Origin: Cheiracanthium punctorium
Taxonomy: Eukaryota > Arthropoda > Arachnida > Araneae > Cheiracanthiidae
NCBI GenBank assembly: GCA_038373885.1
Contig: JAWZYV010019475.1
Span: 346,001-410,000 of the forward strand
Direction: 5' to 3'
Length of the DNA stretch: 64,000 nucleotides
Notes under the pieces: generated by a model
Database searches by the model: none
Seen by the model: only the letters and a program-made list of their open reading frames with translations
Told to the model about the DNA's origin: nothing
Translations under genes and position numbers: made by a program
Shown: positions 48,701-56,851 of the stretch, one piece after another
How the letters are laid out: each line of letters begins with the position of its first letter
How positions within the stretch are numbered: position 1 is the stretch's first letter

Positions 48701-49854
48701 CTTTTAAAACGATTGCACAAGTTAATAGATGAAGACGTTAGCTTGCAACAACAAATTCACTATGTAGATGAAATTAATCTTGCTATGTGGAAGAAACTGC
48801 AGAACTTAGACACTCATATAGGTGAATGTAAACGGCAAAACATAAACGAAACAAATCCAGCTTTTGATGAACCTGAGCGAGATATTTCTAAAAGTGGAAA
48901 AGTACGCCCAGAAAATGAGCCATGCACAATTAGCACTGACGAAGACATTCTACAAGAAAATTCGAGCTGTCTTGACCAAAACGAACAATACATACAAGAG
49001 CGGTTGTCGAAATTAGAAGAAATAAATGCTTCTTTTGAAAAAGAACTTAAAACCAGAGAAAATCTTTGTAAAGAGAGAGAAAAGAAATACGAAGAGTGGG
49101 TGCAAACAGAAAAAATGATTACTGATGATTTAAACCGTATTTCGGAAGAGAGGAACTGGATAGCAAAACAAGTCAGCTATTTGAAAAAAGAAGTGGATTC
49201 CCGAGAAAAACTCATAACTCAACATGAACGCCAGTTAGTTGCGTTAAAAGGGAAAAATGAGAAAGAAATTTCTAAAATAAAAGGAGAACAAGAAAAGTTT
49301 ACAGCACCACTCAACTGTCAAATAAATGAAATGCTAGTAAAAGAGAAAGACATTTTAAAGATGATTACAAACTTGAAATCAGAGAAAAACCGTAGCCAAG
49401 GCAAAAGCGAGTTGGAAAGACTCAAATGCAGCTATATCCAACTGCAACTTGAACTAAGTCAAACGAGGGAAGAAATGCACAGAATTGAAGAAAAGTTTGA
49501 GGCTGTACTTGTTCACTGTGCAAGTAGACATTTGGAGGAAGAGAATCAGATAAATTCAGATATTGAGCGCCTGCGGAATGAAAATAGTAGGTGTGACAAA
49601 ATGATATCTAATTTAATTAAAAATGAAAAGGATTTGGCAAGTTCTTTGGAGAAGCAAGAAAAATATTTGCAAGAAGCTAGGGAAATTTACAAAAAGAAGA
49701 TAGAAGAAACTGAGAAAGAACACCGATCCGTTGAAACAGAACTAGAAAGTCAGCTACGTCAGATAGAGGAAGGAACTGCCATTGCAACAACAGTTTTGAC
49801 GGAAGAGCGTTTAAAAGTAGAGAAAGAACTGAAAGACAATATTGATGATTTAAA
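39668..49854 (+). CDS. Long coiled-coil protein gene (4 exons plus a probable microexon; 3' end not found)
   Basis: Coding exons at 39668-39709, 42810-43007, 45330-46941 and 48648-49854 join in one frame (phases 0, 0 and 1 at the joins; the last exon ends in phase 2). Each is bounded by an AG acceptor and a GT donor (gtaagt, gttagt, gtaaga, gtaagt). A 42-nt in-frame microexon at 43927-43968 probably belongs too. Without it the visible product is 1019 residues and is incomplete, because a strong donor follows exon 4. The N-terminal 80 residues are leucine-rich and helical. Then come an acidic region with three tandem repeats (about residues 162-285), a coiled coil (about 357-504), a linker, and a second coil that fills most of exon 4. 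No enzyme motif, signal peptide or membrane segment is visible. A structural, cytoskeletal or centrosomal scaffold is an inference from architecture only; I do not recognise the family. Existence of the gene is well supported, its identity is not. Confidence 0.85.
40053..40382. repeat. Large snapback inverted repeat (about 130-150 bp arms)
   Basis: The left arm (about 40053-40190) and the right arm (about 40250-40382) are near-identical reverse complements, for example gcgtggggtgct on the left and agcaccccacgc on the right, with a loop of about 60-70 nt. It could be a foldback MITE. It lies within intron 1 and would form a long RNA hairpin in the pre-mRNA. Confidence 0.85.
40489..40628. mobile_element. 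hAT-type MITE (CAGTGGCGTAGCCAGG family)
   Basis: The termini CAGTGGCGTAGCCAGG and CCTGGCTACGCCCCTG are inverted repeats, flanked by the exact 8-bp duplication ctgtgcac (40481-40488 and 40629-40636). TIR type and 8-bp duplication are those of hAT elements. It has no coding capacity at 140 bp. Relatives lie at 3850-3992 and 26985-27131. Confidence 0.9.
40805..40876 (-). tRNA. tRNA-His(GTG)-like gene, possibly a pseudogene
   Basis: Read on the minus strand the sequence starts GCCGTGATCGTATAGTGG and folds as a cloverleaf. The D stem is GTAT/ATAC. The anticodon stem is TTGTG/CGCAA around a 7-nt loop TTGTGGC whose anticodon is GTG. The T loop is TTCGAAT, and the 3' end is TGACGGC plus discriminator A. 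A run of five T lies just downstream, as a pol III terminator would. Two stem mismatches (acceptor pair 6:67 and T-stem pair 53:61) weaken the case for a working gene. A tRNA-His-derived retroposon head is the alternative. Confidence 0.55.
40904..40944. repeat. Short perfect hairpin
   Basis: Arms of about 17 bp (attgtaatatttggaag and its exact complement) surround an 8-nt spacer. Function unknown; it may be a small foldback repeat. Confidence 0.7.
41020..41185 (+). repeat. Retroposon tail-like segment (SINE/LINE 3' end)
   Basis: A block reading gtcaccggttcttgataaat, then several acatac/caaacat units, then aagctaataaaagcgtgtta. The gtgaagctaataaaagcgtg ending is a recurrent retroposon 3' tail in animal genomes as I recall. 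A shorter match (aataaaagcgtgttaa) recurs at about 40710. Confidence 0.4.
41530..41840. repeat. Two-unit tandem repeat, period about 151 bp
   Basis: The segment around cgctaaattattgcaata at 41581 recurs at 41732 with the same flanks (ccttgattaaaat before, aattatttgttgct and tctaccc after). Units differ by small indels, so this is an older local duplication. Confidence 0.75.
42204..42430 (-). other. Opposite-strand coding-like segment (possible terminal exon or gene remnant)
   Basis: On the minus strand an open stretch begins after the acceptor-like ttttacacag, reads KNRRLQSEKETTNIHIIYRP and ends SRICENLSIF plus a stop at 42204. The frame also extends to an ATG at 42458. Composition is coding-like and includes SCQTDTL. 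It lies within intron 1 of the coiled-coil gene and I found no partner exons. It could be the last exon of a nested gene, a fragment of a transposon gene, or chance. Confidence 0.25.
42810..43007 (+). CDS. Exon 2 of the coiled-coil gene (66 residues)
   Basis: It begins after the acceptor tattttcag and reads KLSVFRKHLDLLARCTGESK and onward, ending LQELHHIRE before the donor gttagt at 43008. Both ends are phase 0. Hydrophobic residues are spaced as in an amphipathic helix, but the segment is less charged than the later coils and includes Trp and Gln-rich parts, so it may be a small helical domain. Base composition is visibly richer in GC than the flanking intron. Confidence 0.8.
43008..45329 (+). 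other. Intron 2 of the coiled-coil gene, split by the proposed microexon
   Basis: AT-rich intron sequence from gttagt to ctgctctag. Apart from the microexon at 43927-43968 I see no repeat family that recurs elsewhere in the window. An open stretch ending at a gtaagc donor near 44578 does not fit the reading phase. Confidence 0.7.
43927..43968 (+). CDS. Probable 42-nt microexon of the coiled-coil gene
   Basis: Between a good acceptor (cgtttttgcag) and a donor beginning gtgtaa lie exactly 14 codons, TCLEAFHLERKQHE, phase 0 at both ends. This is the phase of the exon 2 to exon 3 junction, so including or skipping it keeps the frame. Inserted between LQELHHIRE and NLERNPPEAH it carries on a helical, Leu/Glu-rich pattern. 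The donor is weaker than its neighbours, so it could be alternatively spliced. This is read from sequence only; transcript data would decide. Confidence 0.55.
45330..46941 (+). CDS. Exon 3 of the coiled-coil gene: acidic repeats and first coiled coil
   Basis: This 1612-nt exon starts after ctgctctag with NLERNPPEAHDYSIPD and ends at ggtaag in phase 1. The first part (residues 81-160, counting without the microexon) is rich in Ser, Glu and Asp. Residues about 162-285 (nt 45573-45944) form three tandem units sharing the blocks ESPA, IIP, DKTED-like and QITED. Then follow a Ser/Pro linker, a heptad-patterned coil (about 357-504, starting near CMYAIRNLYESL), and an acidic tail containing KGTQTYPLC. 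The open frame extends upstream of the first ATG (45606) all the way to the acceptor, which shows this is an internal exon. Confidence 0.85.
47305..48165. mobile_element. Internally deleted copy of the CAAGGAAACC TIR transposon
   Basis: It starts CAAGGAAACCTTCCTGGAGC and its right end reads back as CAAGAAAACCACCTCAGAGC. Its ends match the longer copy at 4440-6478 over several hundred bases on each side (for example agtcataagtacacac and gggttacaat), while the transposase-bearing middle of that copy is absent. It is therefore a non-autonomous derivative inside intron 3 of the coiled-coil gene. Confidence 0.8.
48123..48302. repeat. 90-bp tandem duplication of the transposon right end
   Basis: aattcgatacatttcgtgag begins at 48123 and again at 48213, each followed by a TIR copy and an ataattata tail. 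The outer copy keeps GTGAGTGAGCTCCGGGGTGG, closer to the TIR of the copy at 4440 than the inner copy is. Confidence 0.85.
48648..49854 (+). CDS. Exon 4 of the coiled-coil gene: second long coiled coil
   Basis: It starts after ttcatgcag; the split Glu codon from exon 3 is completed exactly. A short helical stretch (KELLKRLHKLIDEDVSLQQQ) is followed by about 300 residues very rich in Glu, Lys, Leu, Arg and Gln with almost no Pro or Gly, typical of a rod-like dimeric coil. Open throughout, it ends at the donor gtaagt (49855-49860) in phase 2, so at least one more exon is required. The following 14 kb is dominated by transposons and I could not identify that exon. Confidence 0.85.
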
Positions 49855-49959
49855 GTAAGTTTTAACTATAAATGTTGTTTTAAAATATATGTTTTTAGCT
49901 TTATGTTCAGTCTATAGGTAAGCATTAAAAGATACAGAATTTTGTGACATCGATAAAAA

Positions 49960-50537
49960 ATTTCACGACATTAAATCTAAATAAATACAAAATTTATATT
50001 CTTATGCAGCCTCCGTATAAAAAAATCCTAATAGCGAAATGTGCTTCATATATTAATTAACTGATTTAGAGAATTTCAGCCTTTCAAAATAAAAAGGCTC
50101 AGAGATATGAAAATAAATATATCTTGACTTTAATCCCTTTTCAGCGGCTCTCGAAGAGAAAAAAATCACATCGGATGATTAAGTTTCAGGGGCTGTACAC
50201 AAATTATTTAACAAAACAATGATTACATAAATACATAGTACCTTTGCTATTACTGGTATTGAACAGCCCCTTAGCAAGATTGCTAAAACATATCTCTGAG
50301 CATTTTTATCGTGAAAGTCTGAAATTTTGTAAATCGCTTAATGTATGGAGCACATTTTGTAAACCGGGAAGTTTTTGTGTGGGCACTTTAAACTCTGCAT
50401 TTATTTATATTTAATTTTCTGTTAATCGATTCCATAGAGTGCTGTACCTTTTTTACGTAGCATTGTAATTTATTCTCTAAGTTTATGATGAATATTTAAG
50501 GAATAAAAGCCTAGTTGAGTTTTTCTAGGACACCCTG
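49960..50537. mobile_element. Family M element, left-truncated copy
   Basis: cggctctcgaagagaaaaaa, tctctgagcatttttatcgt and gtctgaaattttgtaaatcg match 23990-24170, and the right end tctaggacaccctg is followed by TA. The left terminus is missing. Confidence 0.65.
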
Positions 50538-50582
50538 TATACACACACAGTACAATACATACATACATACATGCATACATAT

Positions 50583-53500
50583 TAGGGTGTCCCAAGATGC
50601 AATGGAAAATTTTTTTTTTTCGAAATCGAATACGCATACCCTCTATTTTTTTTCTATTTCATCTCAGTAACATAAATACAAAGTATTATTTCAATACGAT
50701 AATGGTAACCCGTGCCGACTTTAGGTCAAAGTTGAACGTAAAATCTTGTATGGAGAATACTATGGAAAGATTGTGAAATGAACGTTTCTTTGGTACGTAA
50801 GACACCATTTTAGTCAAAGCAAATATTTATATTATAGCAAAAGAAGCATATTATAGTAAAAGAAACATGAAACATACTTTCGTTTCAACGTTTGTTTTTT
50901 ACAATCATGATAGTTTTTCGTGTGTTCTTGTACACAACGTAGCAAAAATAGTCTTTGTTCCTCCTAAACCGTTATTAAACCATAAAAGTCCTGCATCATT
51001 TTTACCGCTCTTTCAGCTGTATCGTTCACTGCTCCAAGCATTGATATTGTTTTTTTAGCATCTAGAAACGTAGCGTTATTATTTCATGAAGAGGGACTCT
51101 CATTGAGAAAACTGTCATCAATTTTGAGTCTAGGAAATAATGACGAACAACTATTTTATCTTTGAATACAGACAGATATAAAATCATCGATGCTTTTTTC
51201 TGTGAAAAATAAATCAAAATAACAGGTATCAATTGCGTGATATATATAAATAACTAACTAAAAACTACACAATCATTATATCAGACTCACCATACAATGG
51301 AACACGAAGTTTGTCCTTCGATGGAATGTATTTCTTCTCATGGGCCAAGAAATTTTCTCTATGTAGATTTGCCACCATTTTAAATTTTGTTTCTTCGTCC
51401 ACATCATCATCAAAAAGTGTTAATATTGCTATTTCATCAGTCAAATACGATAAATGCTCGGGAAATTTTAGTAAAGTAGCTTTCGAGATATTTTCATCCA
51501 CATTTTCGTAAGATTCCAAAGATTTCAAAAAACACAAACCTTTGTAGGGTGCTTTAACTGCTAAAATGCATTGAAGCCATGGTTTAACGTACATTGTCAC
51601 GATAAACAAGCAGACGTCTAACAATGCTTTCCTATCCTTTGTGTTTAATTTCATCTGAGAACTAAATAACAATAGTTTTAGGGAGTAAATCGCTCGGGCC
51701 ATCCATCTAGCTTGGTGCATGGCACCCGGAGGTCTCACTTTCTTTTTTCCCTGCATCTCGAGCTAAAAATACGATAGAAAGTTCAATCAAGCTCCGATAG
51801 TCTTCTCTGGCCATATCAGCTTTAAGTTCAGTCCGGTAAGACAAGCAAATTTTCAAGTTCGGATACAGTTAGGAACGATTCCACTGTATCTCTATAGCAT
51901 TGCATTTTAGCGGTATCGATGTTCTTCCAATTCTCTTTGAGCTTTTTATAGAAAAGGGATATCGGGGCTTGTTGTCACTTGTTTAATTTTCACTTTGAAT
52001 ACAGCCTCAGTTCGTATACATGATGACTGCAAGCGAAAAAAGCATTTTCCTATCAAATTTTTGCTCTAGAAGCGCGCAAGCGCCATTAAAACGACCTGTA
52101 TTCGAAGCTGTAGTATCAAACAGAGAATTTGGACTTTTTCTTCGAGATTCCAATCTAAGACCGCCTGCCAAATAGCCTGCGACTGTTCTTTGCCTGTAGA
52201 ATTTTCCAGTTTTGGCACAGCAATGTGTGTTCTTTGATGTATATGAAATAACTATGGGCAAGCGTTCTTCTTTAAATTTTAAAGCACTCAAAGCAGGTAA
52301 GAGTTTGTCGTCCCAATGTAAGGTCACTACATCCAGTACTTCGTTTTGGAAATCAATTTTTATGTTTTCTGTGCGTTCCTTCCGTTTTTATGTTTTCTGC
52401 GCGTTCCTTCCGTTTTTCTGTTCCGATCCTTTGAATTGAAGACTTACTTATTGGAAATTCGTCAATGTTAAGTCCAAGTGCATCAATAGTAGCTCACAGA
52501 ATCTCGTATACTTAACTGATACCTGTCTAATGCAGCAACTAACTTTGAAGTAATGAAATCTTTCCTCATTACAGATTTACTTGTCCCAGGTTCTGAGCTT
52601 TCGACTGGTGTTGGGAAATCTTCTAAATCCATTTTTTCATTAGAATTCGAAGAGGAATCGTCTTGCAATGATGTCGAAGATATTTGTTTCACCTTCTTTG
52701 ACATTTCGAAGTCGTGCCCTTTCCTCTTTTTTGGCCAGTTTTTTGTTCACTCCTTCTAAATGACCGGGCCGGCCGGCTTTCTTTGGCGCTGCAAGAACAT
52801 CCTATCTTCCTATATTTTCATTAATTTAAGTGCATCAGCATGTGCAATATCGAACAAATTGTCTGAATTACTTAAAAATTCTTGTTGTCGCCCCTTGAAT
52901 ACGCCTTGTGATTTCTTTGAATTTATTTGTAAGTCTCTCCAAACTTCATTCATATTTACAAGCTTCCTTACACAATTCGGCAACGATTTTGTAGGTATGC
53001 GTGCCTTTTCCCAAAAGATAGTACATTCGCGAATAGCGAGATTTGCACTTTCATTAACAGTTAAATTCACTTCTCGAATATTGTAAAACAAAATCGAGAG
53101 AACTTGCACATTCAACGGAAGTTTTGAACCCTTTATTTTATGCTTTATGTTCCCTAATAAAAAAATATCCTTTTTTTAGAACTACGTAAGTCCACTGCCA
53201 TGCTCTGTTCGCTGATTAAAAACTATACAAACATTTATTAACAAAACAGATTACAATAAGCACATTGATATGTAGACGTACTCTGTCGTCCTGTGTAAAC
53301 TAATACTGATACGTTTCACGAATAGCCCGTTGTCACTATCGAAGCAATCCAAAATCTGTCTTTTCCGTTTTGTTTTATTTTTACCATTTGTAGGTGGAGG
53401 ACGCTCCGCTACAGACGCGCGTCTCCAGCGTTCGCTTGTTTAAGTATACACATGTACTGACTAACGCGTTCAGATGCAAGTCGGCACGGGTTGCCGTTGT

Positions 53501-53604
53501 TAAAATTACATGAAACTTTATTTACAATTGTTTTGACATAAAAGAAAAAAAATAAGAGGGTATGCGAAAAAAAATAACGACTTTCATTTTTTTGGGACAC
53601 CCTA
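50583..53604 (-). mobile_element. FDTTASNTG-type DNA transposon, younger copy, exact 8-bp duplication
   Basis: The ends TAGGGTGTCCCAAGATGCAA and (reverse complement) TAGGGTGTCCCAAAAAAATG are TIRs. The octamer atacatat flanks both sides exactly (50575-50582 and 53605-53612). Minus-strand frames carry a transposase in pieces. At 3.0 kb it is longer than the related copy at 24406-26883. It is inserted in an ACAT microsatellite downstream of exon 4, so it probably lies in an intron of the coiled-coil gene. Confidence 0.9.
51265..53115 (-). pseudogene. Transposase of the 50583-53604 element, broken into pieces
   Basis: Pieces in N to C order: NLTVNESANLAIRECTIFWE (52810-53115), a Ser-rich linker ending LVAALDRYQLSIRDSVSYY (52483-52704), HWDDKLLPALSALKFKEERL then SLFDTTASNTGRFNGACALL (52007-52327), and PPGAMHQARWMARAIYSLKL to HLSYLTDEIAILTLF (51265-51756). 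HWDDKLLP and FDTTASNTG look like the first two Asp motifs of a DDE enzyme; a third acidic residue was not identified. The second frame loses homology after RKMLF, where I expect a CRHH motif. Frameshifts and at least one stop indicate inactivity. Confidence 0.75.
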
Positions 53605-53617
53605 ATACATATATATA

Positions 53618-54098
53618 TGAGACGTCAGATATTTCAAGTAAAGTTCCAGAGTTAAGGCAGGTAATATGATTTATTGAACATTACATTTAAGTTACAATTT
53701 AGAATGAGAAGAGGGGAGGGGAGACGGGTACAAAAATCAGCGTGGACTCATTAAGCAGTTCCAGTGGCAGAAGTCTCTCGATTTTCGATGTGCGGGTGTA
53801 TTTACGTTCATCATACCATGTGGTTTGCGAAGACATAACTCCGCCTCTCTCTTATCTCTAATCCAACCACACACATTTACCAACATGACCCGCATCCGGG
53901 GCTACAAGGGCGTGGGGACACGTGTACATCTAAAGAACTCAGAATCGACGGCCTGATGTCTAGCAATTAACTAAAGAATTAAAACATAGCTCCAGAGCGC
54001 GCGTGGCAAGTATGACAGGAAAACAAAACTTACAGTGAAAGTACCGCTTGAACAATACCCAAACTAGTAAAACCCAAATTACCTTTTTATACATTACA
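53618..54098 (-). repeat. LTR (left copy; 3' LTR of a minus-strand element)
   Basis: 481 bp starting TGAGACGTCAGATATTTC and ending TTATACATTACA; nearly identical to 56174-56654, with a handful of visible substitutions. Read on the minus strand it starts TGTAATGTATAAAAAGG, giving a TATA box. Flanking tata on both outer sides may be a 4-bp duplication but lies in TA-rich sequence. Confidence 0.9.
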
Positions 54099-56173
54099 AT
54101 ATCCCCCCCGGCAAAAGAAGTCTGACGAGCAATATCATTGAGGTGGCCAGTCTCTCATTTGCGAGTCGGACGTCCTTGATCTTAAAACTGCGAACTAATC
54201 TAATATTCAAGTTTAGACACCTTAAATTTTTCTGACTAGAATTCTGGAGTTATGTTGTACAACATTCGAGGAGCAGGATGCAGTTTCTAAAATTTGACAA
54301 AACATAATGATGCAATAGTACGAAAATCCTACAATAAACAAAAAAACAATGAGTGCGCACAATTTTTTTCAAAATATCACAAGTAAAATATTTACAACCT
54401 AGGTGGGATACAATAATACTGTACAACAATATAGTAATATAATTAAACAAAATGGATAAACATGGCTGACTTTTATTTTCTTTGGCAAATACTTATGGCT
54501 TTGGCTTGCATGGCATAAAGTGAATGGAATGAAAATAACTTGGAAAAATGGAGTTGGCAAAATGGAGTAAATTATGTGTATAGTGTGTAGAAAATTTCGA
54601 AAACCATAGCTGTGAAACAGCAGTATTGACAGGAACGCTTGCTAGAAGAATTTTTCAAGGTAATACAATAAATGATAGCCTGCATGAAGTACTGCATTTA
54701 TGTGACCTGATATATATATTTTTTTCCTAGCAATGTCTTATTGTACTTTTCTTATTTGGTTATTACTAGTACTTCTTAACAATCTGAGGGCGAATACTCT
54801 CCTCAGAGGTTTTATTACTAGTTAACTGTCTAGGCAAATTTAAATTTTTTTACATAAAAAAATGGTTGGCATCCTTATTCAATAAAGGAAATAATATACG
54901 ATCATTTTGGCACACAAAAATTTTACACAGTAAATATTCAAAATAAAACATCTACATAAGCAAACCTAATATAATGCAAGAAATTTTTTTATTTACATTG
55001 ACACAATAAGTATTTGTTGTTTTCATTTAAGTTATCGTACCCGGGTGCATGAATTTGTCATAAATTTTCAAGTGACTTGTGTCAAGTTGAGAGTCCCAAT
55101 CGGTAAGTCATTTCAGGTAAATAATCAAATGAATCTAAACTACGTCCTAGTATGCAAATAACAAAAATTCAAATTTCAAATCTTCAGGAAATATAGGTAA
55201 TGTAGTAGTAATTAAAGCATTAATTTAATAATAGTAAGACCCGTATAAAACTTCAATTGAAATAAAATATTTAATAACACAATTCAATTGTAAACTTACC
55301 TTAATGAAAATACTATATTAATGGAAAAAATGCAGCTATATCACTAATTTTTTTTATCAACACTAAAATAGCACTTTAAAATAACACACACACAATTAAT
55401 AACCATTTAAATATAATACTCTAATGTTCACTTAAACTCTGAAACTAAAAATCGCTTACTTTTACGAAAGAAATCAATATCCACAAATTGAAATCGTCAT
55501 CCTTCAAAGATTAACAAAAGAAAAAAAAAATATCTTCTCTCACAGATTTAAGGCAGACAGGAGAAGGAGGTTCGGTCAACATAAGTTGTACGCACAAAAA
55601 CAAAAATATTCGGCACGATGACGAACGGCAAAACACTTTTCTCCCCCTAATTACTGCAAGAAAGAGGTCAGTTATATCGCAGCTGTGATGAGGCCAGGCG
55701 TTCCTCGGGGGGCCCCTTGGATTGCAATGAAGGCAGAGAAATTTCGTCGTCTTCCATCGGATTTTCAGAATAGCAGCGGACGTGCCGGAAAAAAAAATGA
55801 AAAACGAGGCGCAGATTTCTTTAATTTACGTGTGGGCATCAGCGTCGTTAGTCGCTATGGAAAACTCAGGAGCGCAAATTTTTTCGATGGGCTTAAGGGA
55901 GGTCAGACGATTGTAGTTTGATCTTCCACGGCGACAGAGCATTACACAAAGCAGGGAATGAGGAAGTCCAGATATCTGCAGTCGGCCAAGAGACAAGTTG
56001 GTTCTACTTCCGTCGGGTATCTCTGTTCGGCAGGCAGTCGGCATAGCGCCGCATCTCCGGCGTACTCCGTATCTTCGGGTAAGCAGTGTACCCCGTCTCC
56101 CAGATTATTGAGCGTTAATTTTTTACAATTTAAAATTTTAATTGGCACACAGGCAGTCATCCTGTCGACTATT
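54099..56173 (-). mobile_element. Internal region of a non-autonomous LTR retrotransposon
   Basis: 2.07 kb between the LTRs. A purine tract on the minus strand (GGGGGGGATAT, from 54110 to 54099) abuts the left LTR and so fixes the orientation as minus. No gag, protease, RT or integrase frame is present. A short minus-strand frame beginning MEDDEISLPSLQSKG (about 55770) may be the start of a lost protein. The region next to the right LTR has no usual TGG-type primer site; the sequence there reads AATAGTCGACAGGATGACTG. Confidence 0.75.
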
Positions 56174-56654
56174 TGAGACGTCAGATATTTCAAGTAAATT
56201 TCCAGAGTTAAGGCAGGTAATATGGTTTATTGAACATTACATTTAAGTTACAATTTAGAATGAGAAGAGGGGAGGGGAGACGGGTACAAAAATCAGCGTG
56301 GACTAATTAAGCAGTTCCAGTGGCAGAAGTCTCTCGATTTTCGATGTGCGGGTGTATTTACGTTCATCATACCACGTGGTTTGCGAAGACATAACTCCGC
56401 CTCTCTCTTATCTCTAATCGAACCACACACATTTACCAACATGACCCGCATCCGGGGCTACAAGGGCGTGGGGACACGTGTACATCTAAAGAACTCAGAA
56501 TCGACGGCCTGATGTCTAGCAATTAACTAAAGAATTAAAACATAGCTCCAGAGCGCGCGTGGCAAGTATGACAGGAAAGCAAAACTTACAGTGAAAGTAC
56601 CGCTTGAACAATACCCAAACTAGTAAAACCCAAATTACCTTTTTATACATTACA
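56174..56654 (-). repeat. LTR (right copy; 5' LTR of a minus-strand element)
   Basis: 481 bp, same length and almost the same sequence as 53618-54098. It would drive minus-strand transcription. The small number of differences indicates that insertion was recent relative to the other elements here. Confidence 0.9.
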
Positions 56655-56851
56655 TATATATACATATCTCGAAAACGTAAAATAAACTAATGACTAAAAT
56701 ATACCATCATACCTCCATGCAATAGCAATACAGTTTGGGGCCAGTCACATGTGGGGAAAAAGAAATATAAGAAATAAGATATTTTGAAATGAAAATTGGA
56801 AATATTTACAATCGCTTTGACTCTCATCAGGGGTCACACAGAGCAGATTGT

